From Saccharospirillum sp. (GTDB lineage: Bacteria; Pseudomonadota; Gammaproteobacteria; Pseudomonadales; Natronospirillaceae): 64,000 nt of DNA. Positions 56,113 to 64,000 of the stretch are shown one piece after another. The stretch spans positions 2,046,001 through 2,110,000 of the forward strand of contig JAGYIL010000001.1 in assembly GCA_018402545.1 (NCBI GenBank), given 5' to 3'. The translations under genes and the position numbers were made by a program. The notes beneath the pieces are model-generated. The model searched no databases. It was not told the origin of the DNA and worked only from the letters and a program-made list of their open reading frames with translations. Within the stretch, counting starts at the first letter, position 1. The number at the start of each line of letters is the position of its first letter.

Positions 56113-56640
56113 CTAGCCTTCCAATTCGGCCAGTAAGAATCGTGTCCCGCCACTGCTCAGCCAAAGCTTACCCTGATTGTCGGGCGCCGCTGTTTCCAGA
56201 GCGCTGGTCTGCCACTGATACATCACGTTCTGATGAATGCGTGCGGGCAGGTTTCGCCGCCACTGCATGACCGGCTCACCGGATGGGTCATTTATATCCA
56301 GAGGGTGCGCTGCGTCGAGAGGCTGCTGCTCCCCCAGATTGTTGGTCACGATCCAGGTATCATCAACGCGCTCGGCCGACACCGCGACGAAGGGCGTGGC
56401 CTCGACCCGTATGCCAACCTTCTCGACCGGCGTCACCAGAAAGTAGTCGTCCCCTTCCCGTTTTATGATGGATGCAAATAGTTTGACCATGGCCGGCCGG
56501 CCAATCGGTGAGCCCTGGTACGACCACTGTCCGGTCCGGTGAATCACCATATCCAGATCGCCGCAGAAGTCCGGGTTCCACTGTTCTACCGGTGGGAAGC
56601 GTTGGTCGCCGATCTGTTGCAGCAGGTCATCCAGTCTCAT
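56113..56640 (-). CDS. DUF1285 domain-containing protein
   Basis: A 175-residue protein matching the DUF1285 pattern: PPVEQWNPDFCGDLDMVIHRTGQWSYQGSPIGRPAMVKLFASIIKREGDDYFLVTPVEK. The family has two small barrel-like domains and no known biochemical role. A DUF1285 gene followed upstream by a TetR gene and the pilZ-holB-tmk run matches Pseudomonas order. Its start shares one base with the TetR stop, so the two are coupled. Confidence 0.85.
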   Translation of the reverse strand: MRLDDLLQQIGDQRFPPVEQWNPDFCGDLDMVIHRTGQWSYQGSPIGRPAMVKLFASIIKREGDDYFLVTPVEKVGIRVEATPFVAVSAERVDDTWIVTNNLGEQQPLDAAHPLDINDPSGEPVMQWRRNLPARIHQNVMYQWQTSALETAAPDNQGKLWLSSGGTRFLLAELEG

Positions 56641-57266
56641 CAGGGCTCTCCTCGGGTTCCGGCCTGTTCGGCCAGGCGGGTCAAAAAGCGTTTGAAACCA
56701 CGCCGGTCCTGAACCAGTTCAAGGTACATGGGGTTGTTTCTCAGTGACACCATGCCATCGGCCAGCAACCAGACCAGGGTGTAGAGATAGCGCAGGTCAT
56801 CGTCGTCCTGATGGGATTCCACACGCCATTGCTGGCGCGCCAGTTCGGTAAATTGCTCAACATGGTTGCGACGCAGGCGTTGCCATTGCTGGAACCGTTC
56901 CAGGCAGGAGTCACTGGCGTTTAAATGACTTTCGAGACGAAGAAAAAGTCCATAATTATCAATGGATTGCAGTCGATAATTAAGAAACTCTCTCATCAAA
57001 TGCGCGATGCCCAGTTCCGGCGATTCACGGCACTGTTTGAACAAGGGGCTCAGCCCCAGCTCATCATTCAACAGCAATGCGGCGTAGACATCGTCTTTGC
57101 CACTGAAATAGTGGTAAAAGACAGAGCGACTGATGGCGGCGGTTTGGATAAGACGAGTGACGGATACCTGCTCCTCACCGACCAGCATAAAAAGGTTCAG
57201 TGCAGAGCTTAGTATGGCCACTTCGGTGGGGTGCTGGTCGGATACGCTGGCTATCGGCCTGAACAT
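56640..57266 (-). CDS. TetR/AcrR-family transcriptional regulator
   Basis: A 208-residue TetR protein. The HTH (about 33-62) reads VSVTRLIQTAAISRSVFYHYFSGKDDVYAALL; the C-terminal ligand domain is not recognisable by family. It is coupled to the DUF1285 gene. Targets and ligand are unknown; the conserved position next to etf and fatty-acid synthesis genes is noted, but proves no role in them. Confidence 0.85.
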   Translation of the reverse strand: MFRPIASVSDQHPTEVAILSSALNLFMLVGEEQVSVTRLIQTAAISRSVFYHYFSGKDDVYAALLLNDELGLSPLFKQCRESPELGIAHLMREFLNYRLQSIDNYGLFLRLESHLNASDSCLERFQQWQRLRRNHVEQFTELARQQWRVESHQDDDDLRYLYTLVWLLADGMVSLRNNPMYLELVQDRRGFKRFLTRLAEQAGTRGEP

Positions 57267-57298
57267 GGTCTAGCTCGTCAGTCGCGGAAAAGCAGGCC

Positions 57299-57329
57299 GC
57301 GCTGTTGCCGGTTTAGAGGTCAACAGCGC
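57299..57329. terminator. Hairpin after pilZ
   Basis: GCGCTGTTG (57299-57307) pairs perfectly with CAACAGCGC (57321-57329) around 13 bases. No T-run follows, so it may be a weak or rho-assisted end of the fabD-to-pilZ run. Confidence 0.45.
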
Positions 57330-57336
57330 TGTCACC

Positions 57337-57690
57337 TTACATGGTATGAGTGGGTTTCTCGGAATTAAGCGCGCCGGCCAGATAGGTTTCGATCTTGTCT
57401 TTGGCCAGCTCGTTCTTCTTGCTGAACTGAACCCCAATGCCGGTCGCCCGGTTGCCCTGGGCCCCCCGGGGTGTGACCCAGATAACCTTACCGGCTACCG
57501 GTATCTTTTCCGGCTCTTCCATTAGATTCAGCAACAGAAAGACATCGTCACCCAGGTTGAACTTCTTGTTGGTGGCGATGAACAGACCACCGTTTTTTAC
57601 AAAAGGCATATAGGCCGCGTACAGCACCGCCTTGTCTTTCATGGTTAGCGACAAGATGCCATTGCGTGGGCCACCGAGTTTTGGATTCAT
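57337..57690 (-). CDS. pilZ: Type IV pilus PilZ-domain protein
   Basis: A 117-residue PilZ protein: GILSLTMKDKAVLYAAYMPFVKNGGLFIATNKKFNLGDDVFLLLNLMEEPEKIPVAGKVIWVTP. It lacks the RxxxR c-di-GMP motif, like Pseudomonas PilZ, which is needed for type IV pilus assembly. ATG at 57690 overlaps the holB stop (ATGA). The longer frame to 57738 is rejected on length. Confidence 0.9.
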   Translation of the reverse strand: MNPKLGGPRNGILSLTMKDKAVLYAAYMPFVKNGGLFIATNKKFNLGDDVFLLLNLMEEPEKIPVAGKVIWVTPRGAQGNRATGIGVQFSKKNELAKDKIETYLAGALNSEKPTHTM

Positions 57691-58643
57691 GCGTTTCCTG
57701 TCATTTCCAGCCAGCGAGCGGACAATTGCTCGCTCCACATCTGTTGATTCAGGTTCGCCTGCTGCTGCAGGCCCTGCTTTAACTGCACAATATAGTCTCT
57801 AAACTGAAAAAGCGACACCGTTGGCAGCCCCTGCAGCGCCTGGACGAGATCTTCATCACGCTCCGGTACCGGCGCGGACTGCTGGTTAAGCCGGCGAATG
57901 GCCGTATCGACCCACAATAAGGTCTGATTCAGCAATATCTCCGGGTCCTGTTGCTGAACAAACGCTGCCAGTGACGTGAAGTTGCGCTCCTGCAGAAAGC
58001 AACTGACCTGTCGGTCCCATTGGTCAATGGCCTCATCGGTTACCCGGGCGGCGGCCAGGGGGGCGTCGTCGGTCATGGCCAGGCGTTGTTCGGGGCGTTC
58101 TATGCCTTTATCCGTCAGCCACTGCCGGGCGTCCGAAGAACCCGGTTGCTCCAGCTTGTACAGCCGGCAACGGGATCTGACGGTTGGCAACATACGCGAT
58201 AGCGAGGTGCTTTCCAGAATCAGATAGGTATTGGGCGTCGGTTCTTCGAGCATTTTCAGCACGGCGTTGGCTGCTGCGGTATTCATTTTCTCACTGTGCG
58301 TCAGCCGAATGACCTTGTTGCCGCCCTGCTGGGGGGTTTCATGCATGAAATCGGCGATACCCCGGATCTGGTCCACCTTGATGGTGAGGCTTTTGCCTTC
58401 GGGCTCCAGAACCCGGCTGTCCGGGTGAGCCCCGGCCTGAACCAGCAGGCAGGACTTGCACTGGCCACAGGGTTCTATGCCGGGCTGTTTGCAAAGCAAG
58501 CCCCGGCGTAGGTAGTCGCCCAGCAACGACAGACCATCCCCTACCCGACCGACCAGCATCAGCGCATGCGGTAATCGCTGCCCGGCAAAACTCGCGTTAA
58601 CCTGGCTGGCAATGTCCCGTGTCCAGACGGGCAAATCATTCAT
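57687..58643 (-). CDS. holB: DNA polymerase III subunit delta'
   Basis: A 318-residue clamp-loader subunit. It has an AAA+ domain with a degenerate P-loop (LMLVGRVGDG), the zinc motif CGQCKSC (about 59-65 with an earlier Cys) and the EEPTPNTYLILES segment. The frame is open to 58742, but MNDLPVWT at 58643, overlapping the tmk stop (ATGA), is the right start. Confidence 0.92.
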   Translation of the reverse strand: MNDLPVWTRDIASQVNASFAGQRLPHALMLVGRVGDGLSLLGDYLRRGLLCKQPGIEPCGQCKSCLLVQAGAHPDSRVLEPEGKSLTIKVDQIRGIADFMHETPQQGGNKVIRLTHSEKMNTAAANAVLKMLEEPTPNTYLILESTSLSRMLPTVRSRCRLYKLEQPGSSDARQWLTDKGIERPEQRLAMTDDAPLAAARVTDEAIDQWDRQVSCFLQERNFTSLAAFVQQQDPEILLNQTLLWVDTAIRRLNQQSAPVPERDEDLVQALQGLPTVSLFQFRDYIVQLKQGLQQQANLNQQMWSEQLSARWLEMTGNA

Positions 58644-59260
58644 GGGTATCGGGCCTCCAGGGCCTGAATCAGTGCAGCGCTGACCGATTCGATGGAACCG
58701 GTGGCATCGAGCCTGACAAAGCGTTGAGGGTCTTCCTGCCAACGGCGTTCATAGCCTGCCCGGCACCGCTCAAAAAAAGCGATATCTTCGGTTTCAATTC
58801 GATCGAGTTCACCGCGTTGCCGCGCACGCGCCAGCCCCACCTCGGCCGGGCAATCGAGCCACAGCGTCAGGTCGGGCCGGAACCCTTCGAGCACCCGGTG
58901 CTCAAGCTCTACGATATGATCCCAAGGGATGCCACGTCCACCCCCCTGATAGGCATAACTGGCGTCGGTAAAGCGGTCGCTGACCACCCACTGGCCCCGG
59001 GCCAGAGCGGGCCGAATGGCGGCACTAAGGTGCTGTCTCCGGGCGGCAAATACCAGCAGCAGCTCGGTCCAGACATCGACGGGCTCGTCGTGGTGCGCCA
59101 GCAAGACCTCCCGAATCTGCTCGGCCATCACGGTACCGCCCGGCTCACGCGTGATCATCGCCTGGCCAAATCGTTCAGCAACCCAGCTGGCCAGTACATC
59201 GCGCTGGGTAGACTTCCCGGCGCCTTCCAGACCTTCGATTGAAATGAACTGAGACTTCAC
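58640..59260 (-). CDS. tmk: Thymidylate kinase
   Basis: A 206-residue kinase. P-loop FISIEGLEGAGKST (about 5-18), DR motif DRFTDASYAYQGGGRG, and LID region CPAEVGLARARQRGELDRIE. It makes dTDP from dTMP, downstream of salvage by tdk (26565). Overlaps mltG and holB by four bases each. Confidence 0.95.
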   Translation of the reverse strand: MKSQFISIEGLEGAGKSTQRDVLASWVAERFGQAMITREPGGTVMAEQIREVLLAHHDEPVDVWTELLLVFAARRQHLSAAIRPALARGQWVVSDRFTDASYAYQGGGRGIPWDHIVELEHRVLEGFRPDLTLWLDCPAEVGLARARQRGELDRIETEDIAFFERCRAGYERRWQEDPQRFVRLDATGSIESVSAALIQALEARYP

Positions 59261-60303
59261 GACCCGCCTCCCTGATCTACAGGTGGTGGCGAAGAGCGGT
59301 AGTCTTCCCGCCGTTGAAAACGCTGATACTGACGCACCGCCTGGTTATGTTCTTCGTAGGTGTCGGAGAACTGGTGGGTGCCATCGCCCCGGGCGACAAA
59401 GAACAGTGTTGTGCCTTCGGCCGGGTCAACGGCTGCTTCAAGCGACCCGCGTCCGGGGTTGGCAATTGGCGTTGGCGGCAGGCCGCTGCGGGTGTAGGTA
59501 TTGTAGGGCGTATCCTGACGCAGGTGACTGCGGGTCAGGTTGCCGCTGAAGTCCTCACCCAGGCCATAAATCACGGTTGGGTCGGTTTGCAGCCGCATGT
59601 TCTGGGCCAGTCGCCGGGAGAAGACACCGGCTATCTCTGGCCGTTCAAAGGCGGCTCCGGTTTCTCGCTCAATAATTGACGCCAGAATCAGCGCCTCATA
59701 GGGGGTGTCTACCTGGGTGGATTCGGCGCGGTTCTCCCAGGCCCGACTAAGCTCCTGCTGCATACGCTGGTGCGCCTGCCTGAGAATGTCTACATCGGCC
59801 GTGCCCCGCTCAAACAGGTACGTATCCGGAAAAAACCAGCCTTCGGGATGCTGCTGACCAATGTTCAGCGCTTCAAGCACCGACACAGTATCGGTGTTTG
59901 TGAGGGTATGATTCACGGCCTCGTTGGCGGACAGTGCAGCCAGGAACTGCCGGAAGGTCCACCCTTCGATAAACTGCACGCTGTACTGGATTTTACGGCC
60001 TTCGATCATCCTGTTTATCGCATCACTGCTGCTATCGTCGGGACTCACCCGGTACTCGCCACGTTGAATCGCGGTTTTCTCCTGATACCTCAGCCAAAGC
60101 TCGTGCGCCCGGGCATACTGAATCCAGCCTTTGGCTTCGAAATCACTCAGCACACGTCTGAGCGAGGCACCTGAAGGCACCGTATAGGTTTGCTCGGAGG
60201 TAAGCGCCATGGGGGAATCGATACGATCCTTGAGGTAAAACGCGGCGCCAAAACCCGCACCAAACATCAAAAGTACCGCGATAACTATCAGTCGTTTAAT
60301 CAA
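59257..60303 (-). CDS. mltG: Endolytic murein transglycosylase MltG
   Basis: A 348-residue inner-membrane lytic transglycosylase. One N-terminal membrane helix (4-22), a LysM-like domain, and the YceG catalytic domain with Glu in LASIIERETG (about 217-226), NMRLQTDPTVIYGLG and GLPPTPIANPG. It cuts nascent glycan strands. Overlaps pabC and tmk. Confidence 0.94.
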   Translation of the reverse strand: MIKRLIVIAVLLMFGAGFGAAFYLKDRIDSPMALTSEQTYTVPSGASLRRVLSDFEAKGWIQYARAHELWLRYQEKTAIQRGEYRVSPDDSSSDAINRMIEGRKIQYSVQFIEGWTFRQFLAALSANEAVNHTLTNTDTVSVLEALNIGQQHPEGWFFPDTYLFERGTADVDILRQAHQRMQQELSRAWENRAESTQVDTPYEALILASIIERETGAAFERPEIAGVFSRRLAQNMRLQTDPTVIYGLGEDFSGNLTRSHLRQDTPYNTYTRSGLPPTPIANPGRGSLEAAVDPAEGTTLFFVARGDGTHQFSDTYEEHNQAVRQYQRFQRREDYRSSPPPVDQGGGS

Positions 60304-61132
60304 GATTCAATCCAATCCGGTGTTTTAGGGAGGCCAGCTCAGTCGGGTCTGCCAGGGGTAGTGGAACGTCATTGAAATGGGTAACACGAACCAGCCCCAT
60401 CAGTGAGTTGCCAATCAACAGCGCTTCACAACTAGCCAGGTCATCTGGCCTGATGTCTGCGATACCCAACGCATTGTTACTACTGCCTAGCCAACGTCTG
60501 CGAATAATGCCATTCACACCTGCTCGTTTCAGCCCTGGCGTTAACCATTGTCCGTCGTGGCGATAAAAAAGATTGCTCATGCTGCCTTCAACCACCCAGC
60601 CCTGATCGTCGCATAGCAGTGCTTCATCTGCCTGACGGCTTCTTGCTGTTTGTCGGGCCAGCACAGAATCCAGACGGTTCAGGTGCTTGATGCCTGCCAG
60701 AGCGGCGTTGACCGATGCCGGAATGGGCGAGGTCACTAACCGGGCTCCTGATTCATACCAGGGGGCCGGACGATACTCGAACACTTGCAATAGCCGGTCG
60801 GTTTGCTGGGTTGCCGGTTCGTAATCGTAGCCTCGCCCCGCCGCGTGCCTGCCCAGCGTGATTTTCAGCACCGCTGGCGCTTCAACCGTCTTTAACAGGG
60901 TATCAATGTCTGACTGAAGGGTTCGCTGATCCTGCCCGGTCCAGACAAGATCCAAACGAGCTGCGCCTTCCTGCAAGCGTTGCAGATGATCGCTTGCAAA
61001 CCGAAGCCCCTGCCGGGTTATCAGGCAGGTTTCAAACAGGCCATCACCAAACGCCAGCATCCGGCTGGGCAATGGGAGTTGGTTGGTCGGTTGGCTGTTT
61101 AACAGGCAGGCTAGCATGGGATTCAGGCGCAT
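60296..61132 (-). CDS. pabC: Aminodeoxychorismate lyase
   Basis: A 278-residue class IV PLP enzyme for p-aminobenzoate synthesis (folate). FGDGLFETCL at the N-terminus, the PLP Lys in GIKHLNRLDSVLARQ (about 149-163), and DDQGWVVEGSMSNLFYRHDG. It overlaps mltG by eight bases and follows fabF by 122 bases, with a hairpin between. Confidence 0.93.
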   Translation of the reverse strand: MRLNPMLACLLNSQPTNQLPLPSRMLAFGDGLFETCLITRQGLRFASDHLQRLQEGAARLDLVWTGQDQRTLQSDIDTLLKTVEAPAVLKITLGRHAAGRGYDYEPATQQTDRLLQVFEYRPAPWYESGARLVTSPIPASVNAALAGIKHLNRLDSVLARQTARSRQADEALLCDDQGWVVEGSMSNLFYRHDGQWLTPGLKRAGVNGIIRRRWLGSSNNALGIADIRPDDLASCEALLIGNSLMGLVRVTHFNDVPLPLADPTELASLKHRIGLNLD

Positions 61133-61197
61133 TGAATGAGCCCGTCAGTGTACCCGATCCCGGACGAGGCGCCCAGTTCGACTAGGGACAAACAAGC

Positions 61198-61245
61198 AGC
61201 GGAACAAGGTGTGCTGACCGTCCGGCCAACGCACACTGTTCCGCT
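61198..61245 (-). terminator. Long hairpin after fabF
   Basis: AGCGGAACA (61198-61206) and TGTTCCGCT (61237-61245) pair, with a further GTGTGC/GCACAC arm inside. On the minus strand GCTTGTTTG follows, a weak T-tract. It may end or attenuate fabF transcription before pabC. Confidence 0.55.
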
Positions 61246-61254
61246 TTTGAACCC

Positions 61255-62493
61255 TTACACCTTGCTGAAGATCAGGGTGCCATTGGTACCGCCAAAGCCA
61301 AACGAATTCGACAAGGCGTGGTTTATCGCCATCTCACGGGCGGTGTTTGGCACGTAGTCCAAATCACAACCTTCACTCGGCGTCTCCAGGTTGATGGTCG
61401 GCGGTGCCACCTGGTCGCGAATGGCCAGTACAGAGAAGATCGCCTCAACCGCACCGGCGGCACCCAGGAGGTGACCGATCATCGACTTGGTTGAACTCAT
61501 GACAATCTTGTCGGCATCGGCGCCATAAAGAGTTTTGGCGGCCTGACTTTCGGCTTTGTCGCCGGCTGGCGTCGAGGTGCCATGAGCATTGATGTAATTC
61601 ACATCAACGGGATTCAACTTTGCATCCTGCACCGCATTGCGCATGGAGGCGCAGGCCCCGGCACCAGTCTCTGGTGGTGACGTCATGTGATAGGCATCAC
61701 CGCTCATGCCAAACCCAGTGAGTTCAGCATAAATGGTCGCGCCCCGGGCCTTGGCGTGCTCATACTCTTCAAGCACCATCACACCTGCACCGTCGCCCAG
61801 CACAAAGCCATCGCGGTCTTTATCCCAGGGGCGACTCGCCCGGGTAGGATCGTCGTTTCGGGTCGACAGCGCGCGGGCCGCACCAAAACCGGCAATGCCC
61901 AGAGGCGTAGAGGCCATTTCGGCACCGCCGGCTACCATCACATCGGCATCGCCATAGGCAATGGTTCGCCCTGCATAACCGATGTTGTGCGTACCGGTGG
62001 TGCAGGCCGTGGTGATTGCAATGTTAGGCCCTTTGAAGCCGTAATCGATCGACAGATAACCGGCGATCATGTTGATGATGGCCGAGGGCACAAAGAACGG
62101 AGAAACCCGGCGTGGCCCGGATTTATTCAACGCATCGTGATTGCGTTCAATGGTATCAAGACCGCCGATCCCGGCGCCGATGGCCAGGCCAATGCGATGG
62201 GCATTGCTTTCGGTGGCTTCAATGCCCGAATCACGAATGGCTTCGATGGCGGCCGCATAGCCGTACTGAATGAAGCCATCCATTTTCTTGGTGTCTTTGG
62301 GGTTGATGTAGGCAGCCGGATCAAACCCCTTCACCATGCAGGCAAAATTCGTAGTGAACTTCTCGGTATCGAACTTTTCGATTTTGGAAGCCCCGCTCTT
62401 ACCCGCCAGAATTCCGGTCCAGGTAGAGGCAACATCGTTCCCCAGTGGGCTGAGGCAACCCAGACCGGTCACAACGACTCTTCGACGTGACAT
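61255..62493 (-). CDS. fabF: Beta-ketoacyl-ACP synthase II
   Basis: A 412-residue condensing enzyme. Catalytic triad segments: Cys in [17 protein letters not shown] (about 163), His in [11 protein letters not shown] (about 303) and His in [14 protein letters not shown] (about 340). It elongates acyl-ACP with malonyl-ACP and converts palmitoleate to vaccenate in the family. [10 protein letters not shown] at 62493 is the start, behind GGAGA; the frame beyond it runs into the acpP terminator region. Confidence 0.96.
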   Translation of the reverse strand: MSRRRVVVTGLGCLSPLGNDVASTWTGILAGKSGASKIEKFDTEKFTTNFACMVKGFDPAAYINPKDTKKMDGFIQYGYAAAIEAIRDSGIEATESNAHRIGLAIGAGIGGLDTIERNHDALNKSGPRRVSPFFVPSAIINMIAGYLSIDYGFKGPNIAITTACTTGTHNIGYAGRTIAYGDADVMVAGGAEMASTPLGIAGFGAARALSTRNDDPTRASRPWDKDRDGFVLGDGAGVMVLEEYEHAKARGATIYAELTGFGMSGDAYHMTSPPETGAGACASMRNAVQDAKLNPVDVNYINAHGTSTPAGDKAESQAAKTLYGADADKIVMSSTKSMIGHLLGAAGAVEAIFSVLAIRDQVAPPTINLETPSEGCDLDYVPNTAREMAINHALSNSFGFGGTNGTLIFSKV

Positions 62494-62504
62494 AGTGTTC
62501 TCCA

Positions 62505-62542
62505 AATAAAAAGCCGTACTGTCTGACGACAATACGGCTTGA
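62505..62542 (-). terminator. Terminator/attenuator between acpP and fabF
   Basis: On the minus strand AAGCCGTA and TACGGCTT pair across 14 bases and are followed by TTTATTT. It ends 12 bases before the fabF start, so it lies inside the fabF leader. Confidence 0.75.
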
Positions 62543-62575
62543 ATCCAGAGCGGTATAGCCGGATGGCTACCGCAC

Positions 62576-62809
62576 TTAGCCCAGGTGGGCGTTGATGTAG
62601 TCGATCGCGTCCTGAACAGTACCCAGTTTCTCAGACTCTTCGTCCGGAATCTCGGTTTCAAACTCTTCTTCCAGAGCCATAACCAGGTTTACGGTGTCCA
62701 GAGAGTCAGCACCCAGGTCGTCTACGAAAGACGCCTGTGCAGTTACGTCTTCTTCTTTCGCGCCCAGCTGTTCACAGACGATTTTCTTTACACGATCTTC
62801 AATGTTGCT
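62576..62809 (-). CDS. acpP: Acyl carrier protein
   Basis: A 77-residue ACP. The phosphopantetheine Ser lies in [13 protein letters not shown] (about residue 37). It carries growing acyl chains for FabD, FabG and FabF, all encoded here. [10 protein letters not shown] at 62809 is the usual start; an in-frame ATG four codons earlier is not used in the family. Confidence 0.97.
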   Translation of the reverse strand, partial: SNIEDRVKKIVCEQLGAKEEDVTAQASFVDDLGADSLDTVNLVMALEEEFETEIPDEESEKLGTVQDAIDYINAHLG

Positions 62810-62877
62810 CATTACGAACACTCCCTACTTGGAATTGCACTTCAAGGTGCGATTTAGTGTATTAAACGTTATTCGTT

Positions 62878-62902
62878 ACCGGCAAGTCAAAACTGGCCGG
62901 TC
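62878..62902 (-). terminator. Hairpin between fabG and acpP
   Basis: ACCGGC (62878-62883) pairs with GCCGGT (62895-62900), overlapping the fabG stop. No T-run; possibly an mRNA processing or stability element that separates the abundant acpP message. Confidence 0.35.
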
Positions 62903-63641
62903 AACCCATGTACATGCCACCGTTCACGTGCAGTGTTTCACCCGTGATGTACGACGCCTGGTCACTGACCAGAAACGCTACGGCAGCGGCAATTTCGTTC
63001 GGATCACCCATACGACCCAGCGGGATTTGCTTGAGCAGTGTTTCCCGTGTGGCCTCTGGCAGCTCGTGAGTCATATCGGTCTGAATAAAACCCGGTGCCA
63101 CCGAATTCACGGTGATATTACGCGAACCGACCTCCCGCGCCAATGATCGGGTCAACCCTTCGAGCCCGGCCTTGGCCGCGCAATAGTTTGCCTGACCCGC
63201 GTTGCCCATGGAAGCGACCACCGACGAAACATTCACAATACGGCCAAAACGGGCTCGCGTCATCGATTTGATCACTGCCTTGCTCATACGATAGGCCGAA
63301 GACAGGTTGGTGTCGATCACCGAATCCCACTCTGCTTCTTTCATGCGCAGGAAGAGGTTATCTTTGGTGATGCCCGCGTTGTTGATGAGCACTTCAGGCG
63401 TGGCGTCAGCTGCTTTCAGGTCCGCCATCAGCTGGTCGATAGACTCCGGACTGGTCACATCAAGCGTATAGCCTCGTCCTTCGATACCAGCAGCTTGCAG
63501 ACGCTCGGAGATGGCCTGCGCACCCGATTCAGAGGTTGCGGTTCCGGCAATGCGATAGCCCTGACGGCCAAGTGTATCGGCAATGGCGGCACCAATGCCG
63601 CGGCTGGCGCCGGTAATCAAGACCCACTTGTTATCACTCAT
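62901..63641 (-). CDS. fabG: 3-oxoacyl-ACP reductase FabG
   Basis: A 246-residue short-chain dehydrogenase. NADPH motif TGASRGIGAAIA (about 9-20), NNAG (about 88-91), Ser in NVSSVVASMGNAGQ and YxxxK in NYCAAKAG. It reduces beta-ketoacyl-ACP. Overlaps the fabD stop by four bases. Confidence 0.97.
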   Translation of the reverse strand: MSDNKWVLITGASRGIGAAIADTLGRQGYRIAGTATSESGAQAISERLQAAGIEGRGYTLDVTSPESIDQLMADLKAADATPEVLINNAGITKDNLFLRMKEAEWDSVIDTNLSSAYRMSKAVIKSMTRARFGRIVNVSSVVASMGNAGQANYCAAKAGLEGLTRSLAREVGSRNITVNSVAPGFIQTDMTHELPEATRETLLKQIPLGRMGDPNEIAAAVAFLVSDQASYITGETLHVNGGMYMG

Positions 63642-64000
63642 GCGTTACTCCCTATGCGTTCCTGAAACGCTGCCAGCGACCCAAGGGCCGACAGTGCCAA
63701 CGTTTTCTCAATGCGCTTGTTCAAGCCGGATAATACCTTGCCGGGGCCGCACTCAACGGTCTCACCGACGCCAAGGCGAACCAGTTCAGTGACCGATTGC
63801 GACCACAATACCGGACGATACAGTTGTTCGACGAGGTTCTGTTTAATAGCAGCAGCGTCGTCTTCAGCCGATGCAGAGACATTCTGAATGATCGGCAATT
63901 CAGCATTCTGCCAGCTGAGTGTATCAAGATGGCTGGAAAGTTCCGTCGCGGCGCCTTTCATCAGCGAGCAATGCGAGGGTACGGAGACCGGCAGCGGCAT
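63638..64000 (-). CDS. fabD: Malonyl-CoA-ACP transacylase, C-terminal part
   Basis: The last 120 residues of FabD; the gene continues beyond the right edge. The catalytic His lies in VSVPSHCSLM, and TVECGPGKVLSGLNKRI is the conserved C-terminal segment. It loads malonyl groups on AcpP. First of the visible fabD-fabG-acpP-fabF order. Confidence 0.95.
   Translation of the reverse strand: MPLPVSVPSHCSLMKGAATELSSHLDTLSWQNAELPIIQNVSASAEDDAAAIKQNLVEQLYRPVLWSQSVTELVRLGVGETVECGPGKVLSGLNKRIEKTLALSALGSLAAFQERIGSNA

Overview
The window is chromosomal DNA of a moderately GC-rich gammaproteobacterium. Gene order in two blocks matches, from memory of the family, the Pseudomonas layout: clpS-clpA-infA-bpt-aat-ftsK-lolA-rarA-crcB-serS-cysG-tus-yccA on one side, and etfBA/etfD - DUF1285 - TetR - pilZ-holB-tmk-mltG-pabC-fabF-acpP-fabG-fabD on the other. 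Between them lie accessory genes. With the PsrA regulator, tusDCB-tusE, a type II secretion cluster and many short 4-base operon overlaps, an Oceanospirillales/Pseudomonadales-type marine bacterium (for example a Saccharospirillum/Reinekea relative) is the best guess, but the genus cannot be fixed from this window. No tRNA, rRNA, CRISPR array, intact insertion sequence or prophage was seen.

Layout. 1-6 kb: 3' end of icd, then cspD, clpS-clpA, infA, bpt and aat. ClpS/ClpA with both aminoacyl-protein transferases gives a complete N-degron tagging and degradation route in 5 kb. 6-14 kb: ftsK, lolA, rarA, crcB, serS, cysG (+). 14-18 kb: tusD-C-B-E-ybiB and yccA (-), a tRNA thiolation set. 18-22 kb: psrA (fatty-acid-responsive TetR), a crotonase, rapA. 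22-32 kb: M16 protease, xthA, tdk, yedK, two uncharacterised genes, nhaR and a divergent malate:quinone-oxidoreductase-like flavoprotein. 32-41 kb: two cation/proton antiporters, a MatP-like protein, a two-component system, an orphan tyrosine recombinase, gor, a GNAT enzyme. 41-52 kb: gspE-F-G-H-I-J-K-L-M (no gspC/D) and a degenerate hybrid histidine kinase. 52-56 kb: etfBA and divergent etfD. 56-64 kb: a housekeeping run ending in fatty-acid synthesis genes; fabD runs off the edge.

Main non-genic signals. (a) A dispersed, MITE-like intergenic element of 184-198 bp with 30-bp terminal inverted repeats and an internal hairpin occurs three times (12.4, 51.8 and 55.9 kb); two inverted copies bracket the etf genes. 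(b) The 10-mer CGTTTTAAAC occurs twice in the psrA promoter region and once in the etfBA/etfD divergent promoter, next to a PsrA-type palindrome, which points to an electron-transfer branch of a PsrA regulon. (c) An 11-base near-palindrome, CTACACGGTAG, occurs four times, once directly upstream of the MatP-like gene. (d) The hybrid kinase appears to have lost its ATP-binding motifs but keeps an intact C-terminal receiver. Starts were moved inward from the longest ORF where homology or a Shine-Dalgarno sequence favoured it. All family assignments are from pattern recognition without database searches.
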